From Marinobacterium rhizophilum DSM 18822 (GTDB taxonomy: Bacteria; Pseudomonadota; Gammaproteobacteria; Pseudomonadales; Balneatricaceae): a stretch of DNA of 64,000 nt. The stretch is taken from contig NZ_KB899109.1 of the NCBI RefSeq assembly GCF_000378045.1, forward strand, positions 1 to 64,000, read 5' to 3'. Every line of letters begins with the position of its first letter. The first letter of the stretch is position 1. The notes under the pieces are model-generated. The model searched no databases. It was not told where the DNA came from and was given only the letters and a program-made list of their open reading frames with translations. This document shows, piece after piece, positions 1-8,240 of this stretch. Position numbers and translations under genes: made by a program.

Positions 1-26
1 GCATGGGCATGGGCATGGGCATGGGC
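1..26. repeat. Tandem GCATGG hexamer repeat
   Basis: Four consecutive copies of GCATGG plus a partial copy open the window directly before the first tRNA-derived unit. Shorter versions of the same spacer precede other units (about 323-329 and 30571-30582). It looks like slippage expansion of the inter-unit spacer; it is cut by the window edge so the true copy number is unknown. Confidence 0.8.
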
Positions 27-95
27 GTAAAGCGTCGGGCTCGCTCTTCATAAGGGCAGCGAAGGTCATAGGTTCAAATCCTGTCCCCGCTACCA
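26..95 (+). pseudogene. tRNA-fMet-derived unit I
   Basis: The last ~36 bases (GAAGGTCATAGG through CCCCGCTACCA) are identical to the intact tRNA at 30409-30485. The 5' acceptor strand and D-arm are missing, and the anticodon stem is replaced by a longer segment holding a TTCATAA loop (CAT anticodon) between GCTC and GGGC. Without a 5' acceptor strand it cannot form a normal tRNA. Confidence 0.7.
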
Positions 96-108
96 TATTT
101 AAGAGGAA

Positions 109-139
109 AGCCTGATACTGAAAAGTGTCAGGCTTTTTT
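109..139 (+). terminator. Intrinsic terminator, type B (unit I)
   Basis: Arms AGCCTGATAC and GTGTCAGGCT close on a TGAAAA loop, followed by six T. The same hairpin type with stem changes recurs in the right array at 30836, 30990 and 31301. Confidence 0.85.
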
Positions 140-166
140 CGTTTCTGAGCAGTGAGCAGCATGAGC

Positions 167-236
167 GTAAAGCGTCGGGCTCGCTCTTCACAAGGGCAGC
201 GAAGGTCATGGATTCATAAGCCTGTCACTGCTACCA
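167..236 (+). pseudogene. tRNA-fMet-derived unit II
   Basis: Same layout as unit I, but the anticodon-like loop reads TTCACAA and the T-arm region is scrambled (ATGGATTCATAAGCC), ending in CTGCTACCA. It is more decayed than unit I and is followed by a type A terminator. Confidence 0.65.
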
Positions 237-279
237 CATTCAAGAATTGGTAATCGAAAGTTACCGGTTCTGCAGAAAA

Positions 280-310
280 GGTCCGAAGTCGAAAGATTTC
301 GGGCCTTTTT
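280..310 (+). terminator. Intrinsic terminator, type A (unit II)
   Basis: GGTCCGAA pairs with TTCGGGCC (one G-T pair) around a short loop, followed by five T. A smaller hairpin GGTAA...TTACC (about 249-265) precedes it. This is the same type that directly follows the intact tRNA at 30528. Confidence 0.85.
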
Positions 311-327
311 CGTTTCTGAGTAGCATG

Positions 328-436
328 GGTGTAAAGCGTCGGGCTCGCTTCTCATAACGGCAGCGAAGGTCATAGACTGACAAGGGGGGCGAAGGCTATA
401 GCCTCGCCGGCCGCGGTCATAGCCTGCCTCCGCTAT
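328..436 (+). pseudogene. tRNA-fMet-derived unit III, rearranged
   Basis: Starts like the other units (GTAAAGCGTCGGGCTCGCT, CATAACGGCAGCGAAGGTCATAG). It then carries about 35 extra bases, including the palindrome GGCTATAGCC (394-403), before a CTCCGCTATCA end. The terminator that should follow is truncated (AGAGGAAAGCC without its partner strand). This is the most decayed copy. Confidence 0.55.
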
Positions 437-598
437 CACATTCAAGAGGAAAGCCAGGTGGTTTTTGTCATGGGGTGCTGTGATGGCTGCGGTTTTGGTT
501 GCTGCGGCACAATCTAGATGTCTATCACGCCGCTGAGGCTGGTAAGATAGTCAGCCTTGAGTTGTGCGCCAACGTATAGCGATGGAAAGAGAATAGTA

Positions 599-1459
599 AT
601 GAAAGACAAACCCGCTTATATCCTCAGGGTCTCCTGCCCCGGTCGTGTCGGCATCGTTGCCGCTATTGGCAATTTCATGGCAGATCGCGGCTGCTTTATC
701 AAGGAGCTGCATCAGTATGATGATCTCGATACCGGGCGTTTTTTCTCGACGATCGAGTTTGTTTTCGAAGGTAACCAGAAACCCAGTGTCGGGCAGCTAA
801 AAGCCGCATTTGAGGTGACGGCATTGCGCTTCGATATGGAGTGGGAAATCCACGACGCAACCGAGCCTGCGAAAGTGCTGATCATGGTTTCCAAGTATGA
901 TCACTGTCTGCGTGATCTGCTCTACCGCCGCGCGACTGGCGAGCTGAACATCGAGATTACAGCGGTGGTGTCCAATCATGAAGATTTGCGTTACATGGCT
1001 GAGCGTGAAGGTATTCGATATGTGTACCTGCCGGTAACCAAGGAAACCAAGGCTGAACAGGAAGCCGCACTGCTGCAGCTGATCGATGAAACCAGCAGCG
1101 AGCTGGTAGTACTGGCGCGTTACATGCAGGTGCTGAGTGATACGATGTCTAATGCGCTGACAGGCCGCTGCATCAATATCCACCATTCATTCCTGCCAGG
1201 CTTCAAGGGTGCCAAGCCCTATTATCAAGCCTACGCGCGCGGTGTGAAACTGATTGGTGCCACGGCCCATTATGTGACCGGAGACCTGGATGAGGGGCCG
1301 ATTATCGAGCAGATGGTGGAGCGTGTGGACCATGCCCATGACCCTCAGCACCTGACCCAGGTCGGTCGTGATATGGAAGCCCAGACGCTGGCCCGCGCCG
1401 TGAAGTATCATGTACGCCGCCGCGTGTTTGAGAACGGACTGCGCACTGTCGTTTTTTAG
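599..1459 (+). CDS. purU: Formyltetrahydrofolate deformylase
   Basis: Hydrolyses 10-formyl-THF to formate and THF, balancing one-carbon pools and supplying formate for purine synthesis. The 286-aa product (E. coli enzyme about 280) has an N-terminal ACT domain (about residues 7-85) and a formyltransferase fold (about 90-280). The motif NIHHSFLPGFKGAKPY and the later HYVTGDLDEGPI give the Asn183-His185-Asp221 set expected for this family. ATG 599 is chosen because GGAAAGAG lies about 9 bases upstream and the protein then begins just before the ACT domain; an in-frame ATG at 557 lacks such a site. folD follows on the same strand after about 220 bp. Confidence 0.95.
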   Translation: MKDKPAYILRVSCPGRVGIVAAIGNFMADRGCFIKELHQYDDLDTGRFFSTIEFVFEGNQKPSVGQLKAAFEVTALRFDMEWEIHDATEPAKVLIMVSKYDHCLRDLLYRRATGELNIEITAVVSNHEDLRYMAEREGIRYVYLPVTKETKAEQEAALLQLIDETSSELVVLARYMQVLSDTMSNALTGRCINIHHSFLPGFKGAKPYYQAYARGVKLIGATAHYVTGDLDEGPIIEQMVERVDHAHDPQHLTQVGRDMEAQTLARAVKYHVRRRVFENGLRTVVF

Positions 1460-1680
1460 ACGGGGATTGCAAAAACGTTGGGGCGTTATCAGTGCAAGCG
1501 ACTAACACCTCTCAAAGCTTACTAAAAAGTGCACGTTGCATCGTGCAGATGTGGTTTTAAGTGGGCGATTAACACTCCACTTGCCTGCAGGCAGGCTTTG
1601 AGGCCGCCTGTGGCAACAGAGTCGGGGTGCTGCAGGTCCTCTGCCGGCCTGTAACTTTCCATAGAATAAAGGAACAACAG

Positions 1681-2583
1681 ATGAGCGAACGCGCAGAGCA
1701 TCCAACCCCGTCGTCGGCCGCCCTGATTGATGGCAAGGCCTTTGCGGCACGGGTGCGCGAGGAGGTCAAAACCATGGCGCAGGACTTTGCAGCCAGCCAT
1801 GGCCGGCAACCCGGACTTGCGGTGGTGCTGGTGGGCTCAGATGCCGCCAGTCAGGTGTATGTGCGTACCAAGGTGCGCCAGGCCGGCGAAGCCGGTATTG
1901 CCTCTTTTCCACATTTGCTGGATGCCGATACGACCCAGGCACAGTTGCTGGCGCTGATTGAGTCGTTGAATGCGGATGATCGCGTTGACGGTATTCTGGT
2001 GCAGTTGCCGCTGCCGGCGGGACTGGACGAGTCGGCGGTGATCGAGGCAATTGATCCCGGCAAGGATGTGGATGGATTCCATCCCATTAATGTCGGGCGC
2101 CTGAGTGCAGGCCAGCCGTCTCTGGTGCCGTGCACGCCGCTGGGCTGCCTGCTGTTGCTGCAGGACCGCCTTGGTGACCTGTCTGGCCTCAAGGCCGTGG
2201 TGGTGGGGCGGTCCAACATTGTTGGAAAGCCCATGGGGCAGCTGCTGCTCAACGCCAACTGCACGGTAACGACGGTGCATTCGCGCAGCCGTAACCTTGC
2301 CGAAGAATGCCGCCAGGCGGATATTCTGGTCGTGGCCGTGGGCCGCCCCGGCATAATCGGGGCTGATTACATCAAGCCGGGCGCTACCGTCCTGGATGTC
2401 GGTATCAACCGGGTAGTGGACGATGCCGGCAACGCCCGCCTGGTGGGTGATGTTGATTTTGCTGCCGCCAGCCAGGTAGCCGGTGCCCTGACCCCGGTGC
2501 CGGGTGGCATTGGCCCCATGACCGTGGCCTGCCTGCTGCGCAATACCCTGACTGCAGCACGGTTACGCAGCCAGGCGGGTTAG
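1681..2583 (+). CDS. folD: Methylene-THF dehydrogenase/cyclohydrolase
   Basis: Bifunctional cytosolic enzyme that converts 5,10-methylene-THF to 10-formyl-THF, the substrate of PurU upstream. The 300-aa protein has the N-terminal catalytic domain with Tyr60 and Lys64 in SQVYVRTK, the signature [10 protein letters not shown] and [13 protein letters not shown], then the NADP-binding [15 protein letters not shown] and [15 protein letters not shown] near the end. ATG 1681 follows AAAGGAACAACAG. The first ~12 residues are a variable extension compared with E. coli FolD (288 aa). A GC-rich hairpin lies just downstream. Confidence 0.97.
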   Translation: MSERAEHPTPSSAALIDGKAFAARVREEVKTMAQDFAASHGRQPGLAVVLVGSDAASQVYVRTKVRQAGEAGIASFPHLLDADTTQAQLLALIESLNADDRVDGILVQLPLPAGLDESAVIEAIDPGKDVDGFHPINVGRLSAGQPSLVPCTPLGCLLLLQDRLGDLSGLKAVVVGRSNIVGKPMGQLLLNANCTVTTVHSRSRNLAEECRQADILVVAVGRPGIIGADYIKPGATVLDVGINRVVDDAGNARLVGDVDFAAASQVAGALTPVPGGIGPMTVACLLRNTLTAARLRSQAG

Positions 2584-2585
2584 AC

Positions 2586-2612
2586 GGGCGCCGGGCCTGA
2601 AAACAGGCGCCC
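2586..2612 (+). terminator. Possible folD terminator hairpin
   Basis: GGGCGCC pairs with GGCGCCC directly after the folD stop, with an alternative inner GCCTG/CAGGC stem. The following bases are only weakly T-rich, so termination is uncertain. Confidence 0.4.
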
Positions 2613-2703
2613 CCAACTTTACGCAATATCCTGCACTCGAGGCACTATATTTAAAGGTGTCACTCAGCTGTTTTAGTGACTGAAACTGTGCAGGATATTG
2701 CTG

Positions 2704-3195
2704 ATGAAAACGCTGGATGTTGACTTCGTCCTGGAATGGCTCAGTCGAGCCTGCCTGCACGAACTCTCCACCTTTGGTGCCCTGTCCGAGGAATGTCTGT
2801 GCTTTCTGCTGACCAACGGGCGCTTGCTGCAACTGCACCGTGGTGATCTGCTGTATCGGGCCGGTGATGCCGCAGACGGGTTCTATGTGGTTTTGCAGGG
2901 TGAGCTGGGCTTCTACAAGCAATCCGAGGGCCTGGATGTACTGACGCGCCATTTTGGGCGCGGCGAGCAGGTGGGTTTTGATGGCATGATTGGTCTGCAC
3001 CCACGTTCCGGCACCGCGGTTGCACGTGGGGATGTGGTGGTGCTGGAAATTAGCAGCATGCTGTTTTTTGATTTGCATATGCAGTATCCGGCGGACTTTG
3101 GCCTGATGATGATCAACCTGTCCCGCGAGATGTCGCGGGAAATTGCGCTGCTTGAGAACGTCATTGGCCAGAGTGTTGGCTGGAAACCCCAATAG
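2704..3195 (+). CDS. Single-domain cyclic-nucleotide-binding protein
   Basis: 163 aa forming one cNMP-binding beta-barrel like the N-terminal half of Crp/Fnr regulators. Signs are HRGDLLYRAGDAADGFYVVL and GELGFYK (about residues 44-75), with a relaxed phosphate-binding cassette around GFDGMIGLHPRSGTAVA (about 99-115). There is no C-terminal helix-turn-helix, so it probably does not bind DNA itself; ligand unknown. ATG 2704 is preferred over TTG 2698 because AGGA sits 8 bases upstream. It lies alone between folD and the ABC exporter, same strand, with 114 bp to the latter. Confidence 0.8.
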   Translation: MKTLDVDFVLEWLSRACLHELSTFGALSEECLCFLLTNGRLLQLHRGDLLYRAGDAADGFYVVLQGELGFYKQSEGLDVLTRHFGRGEQVGFDGMIGLHPRSGTAVARGDVVVLEISSMLFFDLHMQYPADFGLMMINLSREMSREIALLENVIGQSVGWKPQ

Positions 3196-3309
3196 GCTAA
3201 CCGTATCCTGCGAAGGTCCTGGGGCTGCGGATTTCTGGTCTACCTGCCGGCCCGCAGCGGTTATCATGGCAGGCTCAATTAGTTCTTCATTCTCCAGCAG
3301 GCCGGCACC

Positions 3310-5127
3310 ATGAAGCATCGCTCCTACAATCCGGACGCGGATGATTCGACCATCAATCTGCAAACCCTCAAGGCGCTGATCCCGTATCTGCTCGAATACC
3401 GCAGCCGCATCCTGCTGGCGCTGGGGTGTCTGGTGGCGGCCAAAGTTGCCAGCGTAGGCATGCCCTTTATTCTCAAGCATATCGTCGATGCGATGGATGC
3501 CAGTAGCGGCACGATGGTGGCGCTGCCGCTGGGACTGCTGCTGGCGTATGGCTCGGTACGTTTCGTTAATGTGCTGTTTGGCGAGATCCGCGATACGCTG
3601 TTCGGCCGTGTCACTGAGCGCGCCATGCGCCGCATTGGCCTGGCGGTGTTCAATCATCTGCATGCGCTGGAGCTGGATTTTCACCTTAATCGCAGTACCG
3701 GGGGCCTGTCGCGGGATATTGAGCGTGGTGTATCGGGGGTCAGCTTCCTGATGCGTTTCATGGTTTTTAACATCGTACCGACCCTGCTGGAGATTGCGCT
3801 GGTTATCGGCTTGCTGCTGGTCAACTACTCGGCCTGGTTTGCGCTGATCACGCTCATTGCAGTGGTGGTTTATGTGGCCTATTCGGTGGTGGCGACGGAC
3901 TGGCGCACGGGTTACGTGCGGGCCGCCAACAAGGCCGATTCGCAGAGCAACTCCCGCGCCGTGGACAGCCTGCTGAACTATGAAACAGTGAAGTATTTCA
4001 CCAACGAACGTTATGAAGCCCGCCGCTACGACAGGGATCTCGAGGAGTGGGAACTCGCCCGGCGCAAGAACCGTCTCACGCTGTTTGCGCTCAATGGCGG
4101 TCAGGCCCTGATCATTGGTCTGGCGATGACCGCCATGATGCTGCTGGCCGGGCGCAACGTGGTGGCTGGCAGCATGACGCTGGGGGACTTTGTGCTGATC
4201 AATGCGTTCATGATGCAACTTTTCATGCCGCTGAACTTTCTCGGCTTTGTCTACCGGGAAATGAAGGGCTCCCTGGCCAATATCGAACGTATGTTCGCAC
4301 TGATGCGACGAACACCCGCGATCAGGGATGCGCCCGATGCCAGGACGCTGCAAATCAGCCGGGGAGAGATCGAATTTCGCGATGTGGATTTTGGTTATGG
4401 TCCCGATCGGCAAATTCTTCACGGCGTGAGCCTGCGGGTGCGGCCGCGCCAGAAAGTGGCCGTGGTGGGGGCCAGCGGCTCCGGCAAGTCGACGCTGGTG
4501 AAGTTGTTGTTCCGGTTTTACGACGTCGATGCAGGTGCCGTACTGATCGACGGCCAGGACATTCGTTCGGTGAGTCAGGAATCGCTGCGCCGCGCTATTG
4601 GTATCGTGCCCCAGGATACGGTGCTGTTTAACGCCTCGATCTATGAAAACATTCGCTATGGCCGCATCGATGCCAGTGATGCTGACGTTGAGGAGGCCAT
4701 TCGGCTGGCCCATCTGGACGATTTCATTGCCCGTTTGCCTGATGGCCATGACACCCTGGTGGGCGAGCGCGGGCTCAAGCTCAGCGGCGGCGAAAAGCAG
4801 CGTGTGGCCATCGCCCGCACGATTCTCAAGCGCCCGCCCATTCTGGTATTTGATGAGGCAACCTCATCACTGGACAGCCGTTCGGAACGCAGTATTCTGC
4901 AGGCCATTCGCGAGGTATCCAGGGGGCAGACCAGCCTGGTGATTGCCCACCGTTTGTCCACCATCGTGGATGCCGACCATATCCTGGTGATGCAGGAAGG
5001 ACGCATCGTTGAGCAGGGCAATCATCAGGCGCTGCTGGACAAAGGCGGCAGCTACGCGCATTTGTGGCGTATTCAGCAACAGCAGAAGCAGCAGGAGCCC
5101 GCAGCAGATGCACAGGTAGCGGACTAA
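3310..5127 (+). CDS. Atm1/HMT-type ABC exporter (fused permease-ATPase)
   Basis: Half-transporter of 605 aa. An N-terminal membrane domain (about residues 25-320, five to six helices) is followed by an ATPase domain with Walker A GASGSGKST, signature LSGGEKQRVAIAR, Walker B PPILVFDEATSSLD and switch histidine in VIAHRLST. Sequence style (start YNPDADDSTINLQTLKALIPYLLEYR, and YETVKYFTNERYEARRYD) resembles the mitochondrial Atm1/bacterial heavy-metal group, which exports glutathione-linked sulfur or metal compounds. The substrate is inferred, but a sulfur-handling cluster lies next door. Its end overlaps the convergent SulP gene by 4 bp. Confidence 0.9.
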   Translation: MKHRSYNPDADDSTINLQTLKALIPYLLEYRSRILLALGCLVAAKVASVGMPFILKHIVDAMDASSGTMVALPLGLLLAYGSVRFVNVLFGEIRDTLFGRVTERAMRRIGLAVFNHLHALELDFHLNRSTGGLSRDIERGVSGVSFLMRFMVFNIVPTLLEIALVIGLLLVNYSAWFALITLIAVVVYVAYSVVATDWRTGYVRAANKADSQSNSRAVDSLLNYETVKYFTNERYEARRYDRDLEEWELARRKNRLTLFALNGGQALIIGLAMTAMMLLAGRNVVAGSMTLGDFVLINAFMMQLFMPLNFLGFVYREMKGSLANIERMFALMRRTPAIRDAPDARTLQISRGEIEFRDVDFGYGPDRQILHGVSLRVRPRQKVAVVGASGSGKSTLVKLLFRFYDVDAGAVLIDGQDIRSVSQESLRRAIGIVPQDTVLFNASIYENIRYGRIDASDADVEEAIRLAHLDDFIARLPDGHDTLVGERGLKLSGGEKQRVAIARTILKRPPILVFDEATSSLDSRSERSILQAIREVSRGQTSLVIAHRLSTIVDADHILVMQEGRIVEQGNHQALLDKGGSYAHLWRIQQQQKQQEPAADAQVAD

Positions 5128-6872
5128 CCGTATCCGTGTTGAGCTGATGCCGACAGGGGGCAGTGGGCTGCGCCTGTGCTCAGGGCGTGCCAGGCCTGGT
5201 AGGTGCTGAGGAAAATGCGCCCAGTCAGGTGATCCAAAAAGTCGCTGTTACGCAGCGCATCCATGACCGGACCCTTAACCTCGCTCAGATGCAGCTGAAT
5301 ACCGGCGTCCCGCAGGCGGGCATTTATGGCTTCCAGGGCTTCCAGCGCCGACGCATCGATGTGATTCACCGCGGGACACATCAGCACCAGGTGCTGGAGC
5401 TTCTGCTGCGAAGCCATCTGGGCGTACACGCGATCCTCCAGGAAACGGGCATTGGCAAAATACAGCCCTTCGTCGATTCTGAGAATACAGAGCGCCGGGT
5501 CCGTTTCGACCAGGTGACGCTCGATGTTGCGAAAGTGTTCGGTGTGCGGTACCCGTCCGACAATGGCGCTGTGGGGGCGGCTGGTTCGGTGCAGGTAGAG
5601 CAGCAGTGACAACACGACGCCGGTCAGTATTCCGGTGGTCACGCCGGCTGTCAGGGTGACTGTGAGGGTGGCGATCAGTGCCAGGGCATCGTGGCGGGAA
5701 TAGCGCCAGGTTTTCGGTATGGCCCGCAGATCCACCAGGCTGAGGACCGCGACGATAATGGTCGCCCCCAAAACGCTGAGTGGCAGATAGAAAATAAACG
5801 GTGTCAGGAATAGCGTGGCCAGTGCGATACCAACCGCGGTAAAAGCCCCGGCTGCGGGGGTGGCGGCGCCGGCATCGAAATTGACCACCGAGCGTGAAAA
5901 CCCGCCGGTCACCGGAAACCCGCCCGATACCGACGAGACGATATTGCAGCTGCCCAGCCCGATGAGCTCCTGGTCCGGATCGATCCGCTGGCGGCGTTTG
6001 GCGGCCAGTGCCTGTGCCACCGACACTGATTCCACGAAACCGATGGTGCTGATCAGCAGAGCCGGCATCCACAGCTGTTCCAGCAGCGGCAGAGACAGGC
6101 TCGGCAGTGTCAGGGCCGGCAAGCCCGCCGGTACCAGGCCCAGAATGCGCAAGCCCTGGCTGTTCAGGTCCAGCGCTGCGGCGATCAGCGTGGCAATGAC
6201 CACGGCCAGTACGGGGCCCGCCTTGGCACAAAGATCGGCCATGCGGGGAGAGTAGCCCGCGCGCAGTAGCCAGGGTTTGAGATAGCGTCGTATCAGTAGC
6301 AGAAACAGCAGGCTGCCGGTGCCCAGTGCCAGGCTGATGCCATGAATGCCGCCGCGATGCGCCCACAGGCTTTGCACCAGCTGCCACAGTGTATGTCCGG
6401 ATGCATCGATGCCCAGCAAGTGCTTGAGCTGGCTGATGGCAATGATCAGCCCCGACGCCGAGATAAACCCGGTCATGACCGGATGACTCAGGAAGTTGGC
6501 CAGAAAGCCAAGGCGCAGTACGCCCATGGCGAGCAGCATCACACCGCTCATCAGCGCCAGCATCACTGCCGCATTGAGATAGCCGATGCTGCCCTGCACA
6601 GCCACCTGGCCGACGGCCGTGGCTGTCATTAGCGAAACCACGGCGACGGGCCCCACGGCCAGGGTGCTGCTGGTGCCGAAAATGGCATAGGCGACCAGTG
6701 GCAGAATGCTGGCGTACAGACCCGCTTCGGGGGGGAGTCCGGCCAGCAGGGCGTAGGCCAGGGATTGCGGGATCAGCATGACCGTTACGATGACCGCCGC
6801 CAGCAGGTCATCTGCCAGGTGACCCGACCGATACGCCGGCAACCACGTCAGGATGGGGAAATACTGTTTCAT
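5124..6872 (-). CDS. SulP-family anion transporter with STAS domain
   Basis: Inner-membrane transporter of 582 aa. The SulP signature region (VTVMLIPQSLAYALLAGLPP, about 28-48) opens a multi-helix membrane domain. FVESVSVAQALAAKRRQRID and SGGFPVTGGFSRSVVNFDAGA lie mid-protein, and a C-terminal STAS domain spans about 455-560 (LCILRIDEGLYFANARFLED and the HIDASALEALEAI segment). The family moves sulfate, bicarbonate or other anions. The persulfide dioxygenase gene lies 88 bp upstream on the same strand, so a role in sulfate or sulfite movement is likely but inferred. The 3' end overlaps the ABC exporter. Confidence 0.92.
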   Translation of the reverse strand: MKQYFPILTWLPAYRSGHLADDLLAAVIVTVMLIPQSLAYALLAGLPPEAGLYASILPLVAYAIFGTSSTLAVGPVAVVSLMTATAVGQVAVQGSIGYLNAAVMLALMSGVMLLAMGVLRLGFLANFLSHPVMTGFISASGLIIAISQLKHLLGIDASGHTLWQLVQSLWAHRGGIHGISLALGTGSLLFLLLIRRYLKPWLLRAGYSPRMADLCAKAGPVLAVVIATLIAAALDLNSQGLRILGLVPAGLPALTLPSLSLPLLEQLWMPALLISTIGFVESVSVAQALAAKRRQRIDPDQELIGLGSCNIVSSVSGGFPVTGGFSRSVVNFDAGAATPAAGAFTAVGIALATLFLTPFIFYLPLSVLGATIIVAVLSLVDLRAIPKTWRYSRHDALALIATLTVTLTAGVTTGILTGVVLSLLLYLHRTSRPHSAIVGRVPHTEHFRNIERHLVETDPALCILRIDEGLYFANARFLEDRVYAQMASQQKLQHLVLMCPAVNHIDASALEALEAINARLRDAGIQLHLSEVKGPVMDALRNSDFLDHLTGRIFLSTYQAWHALSTGAAHCPLSASAQHGYG

Positions 6873-6960
6873 CGCGGCCGGGCTCCTGGGTCAAGGGGCT
6901 TCACAGGGCCCGTGCAGTCGTGGGTATTGTCGCCACTGGGCGGATTGTTTGGGGGCAGTG

Positions 6961-7827
6961 TCAAAACAGGTTCAGGGGGATCTTCAGGTAGTGGGTGCCA
7001 TTGTCTTCGGGTGGAGGCATATGGCCTGCACGCATATTGATCTGCACCGAAGGCAGAATCAGCTGTGGCATGCTCAGCGTGGCGTCACGTGCGGTGCGCA
7101 TGCGCACGAAATCATCCTCACAGATATCCGTTTTAACGTGGATGTTGTTGGCCCGCTGCTCGGCGACGCTGCTTTCGTACTCGTATGTATCGCGCCCGTC
7201 TGCCTTGTAATCGTGACACATGAAGACTCTTGTCGATGGCGGCAGTGCGAGTACCTTCTGGATGGAGCGGTACAGCGTGCGGGCGTCCCCTCCCGGGAAG
7301 TCGCAGCGCGCCGTACCGTAATCCGGCATGAACAGGGTGTCGCCGACAAAGGCGGCATCGCCGATCACGTAGGTGAGGCATGCCGGTGTGTGGCCCGGTG
7401 TGTGCATCACACGCCCCGTCAGGCTGCCCAGGGCAAAGGTGTCGTCGTCCCTGAAGAGGCGGTCGAACTGGCTGCCATCGCGGCGAAAATCCTGGCCGGC
7501 ATTGAAAACCTTGCCGAAAATGTCCTGCACCTGGGTGATTTTTTCACCAATACCGGTGCGGCCGCCCAGCGTTTCATGCAGGTAGGATGCCCCCGAGACA
7601 TGATCTGCATGTACATGGGTTTCGAGTATCCATTCGACTTTCAGCTGCTCTGCCTGAATAAAAGCGATGATGGCATCGGCAGGGGCGGTACTGGTTCGGC
7701 CCGATGCATAATCCAGAGCAAGCACCGAGTCGATGATGGCGCAGGCCGCAGAGGCCGGATCCCGAATCACATAGCTAAAGGTGTTGGTGGTTTGGTCAAA
7801 AAAACTTTTGATCTGTGGGAGGTTCAT
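6961..7827 (-). CDS. Persulfide dioxygenase-like metallo-beta-lactamase
   Basis: 288-aa single-domain MBL-fold protein with the metal motif THVHADH (residues 70-76), a second histidine in HTPGHTPACLTY, an aspartate in GDTLFMPDYG and a late CHDYKADGRD. This is the ETHE1/Blh (beta-lactamase-like hydrolase) pattern rather than glyoxalase II, because of the mononuclear-iron type spacing and the GTARCDFPGGDARTLYRSI segment. Such enzymes oxidise glutathione persulfide to sulfite plus GSH. Pairing with SulP downstream and a cysteine synthase-glutaredoxin gene divergently upstream fits sulfide detoxification. It has its own promoter at 7858-7886. Confidence 0.9.
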   Translation of the reverse strand: MNLPQIKSFFDQTTNTFSYVIRDPASAACAIIDSVLALDYASGRTSTAPADAIIAFIQAEQLKVEWILETHVHADHVSGASYLHETLGGRTGIGEKITQVQDIFGKVFNAGQDFRRDGSQFDRLFRDDDTFALGSLTGRVMHTPGHTPACLTYVIGDAAFVGDTLFMPDYGTARCDFPGGDARTLYRSIQKVLALPPSTRVFMCHDYKADGRDTYEYESSVAEQRANNIHVKTDICEDDFVRMRTARDATLSMPQLILPSVQINMRAGHMPPPEDNGTHYLKIPLNLF

Positions 7828-8240
7828 AGCGCACGCCTTTGCTCAGGTCATTGGCATAGTATAAGAACTTTCTAATATTCTTTAAAGGTATAACTATATA
7901 TCAAAAAGAAATAAGGTTTCTGTTCTTTTAGCGGGTCTCGCCCTTAAGGGCTGGCTGACGGTGAGCCGAGCCCTGGCTATAGCCTCTTGCCGGGTGTGGG
8001 AAGCGGATGCGGTCCGCCGTTATCAAATCCGTGGTGCGGAGCCTGTCATGCGTATCAAACAATAGCGTGTTGATCCATTGATACAAGACACGAAAACAGG
8101 GGCGTAATGATGCCTGATCTGTGTTCCTGTACTGTGCTTTTCGATCTTTATCCTATGCTTATAAACTGATTAAAAATTCAATTTCCTTATCTGTATCTAT
8201 GCCGGGGCTGGCGTGCGTTTCCGCTGACAGGAGAAAGAGA
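7828..8240. other. Divergent intergenic region, sulfur cluster
   Basis: 413 bp without a gene between the MBL and cysteine synthase genes. Besides the leftward promoter it holds the palindrome GCCCTTAAGGGC (7940-7951) and a wider inverted repeat GTATCAA (8052-8058)/TTGATAC (8078-8084), which could be a regulator site for the rightward gene. An AT-rich stretch near 8150-8195 is a plausible rightward promoter, but I cannot pick one hexamer pair with confidence. Confidence 0.5.
7858..7886 (-). promoter_or_regulatory. Promoter of the persulfide dioxygenase-SulP operon
   Basis: On the minus strand a -35 TTTAAA (7881-7886) and -10 TATACT (7858-7863) are separated by exactly 17 bp, with a predicted start about 25 bases before the ATG. 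A dyad AAGAA...TTCTT (7863-7867 and 7878-7882) fills the spacer and could be an operator for a sulfide-responsive repressor such as an ArsR-type BigR/SqrR protein; this last point is inference. Confidence 0.55.

Larger units (their letters stand above)
1..450 (+). repeat. Left array of tRNA-fMet-derived units with terminators
   Basis: Three units share the 3' half of the initiator tRNA-Met found intact at 30409-30485: a CGTCGGGCTCGCT-type segment, GCGAAGGTCAT, then a T-arm and CCGCTACCA-like end. Units lie at about 26-95, 167-236 and 328-436. The first two are followed by terminator hairpins of two types (109-139 and 280-310); the third is more decayed and has none. The array runs off the left edge, so an intact tRNA could lie outside the window. 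Short reading frames across this stretch look like chance. I see no other gene before purU. Confidence 0.75.

Noticed and set aside
206-445. 79-codon minus-strand frame in the left array
   Set aside because: Runs through tRNA-derived units and a terminator; no ribosome site or protein-like composition.
1460-1500. PurR-like box (TTGCAAAAACGTTGGGG) after purU
   Set aside because: One base too long in the centre and poor in the right half compared with the known consensus; not reported as a site.
1681-2583. FolD active-site change (Arg in place of the second Lys after Y60xxxK64)
   Set aside because: The essential lysine K64 is intact and the second position varies among FolD proteins, so loss of activity is not implied.
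2563-4749. 728-codon open frame on the minus strand
   Set aside because: It is antisense to the cNMP-binding and ABC exporter genes, both supported by family motifs. Its composition (His/Gln/Arg-rich) is the usual shadow of GC-rich coding DNA.
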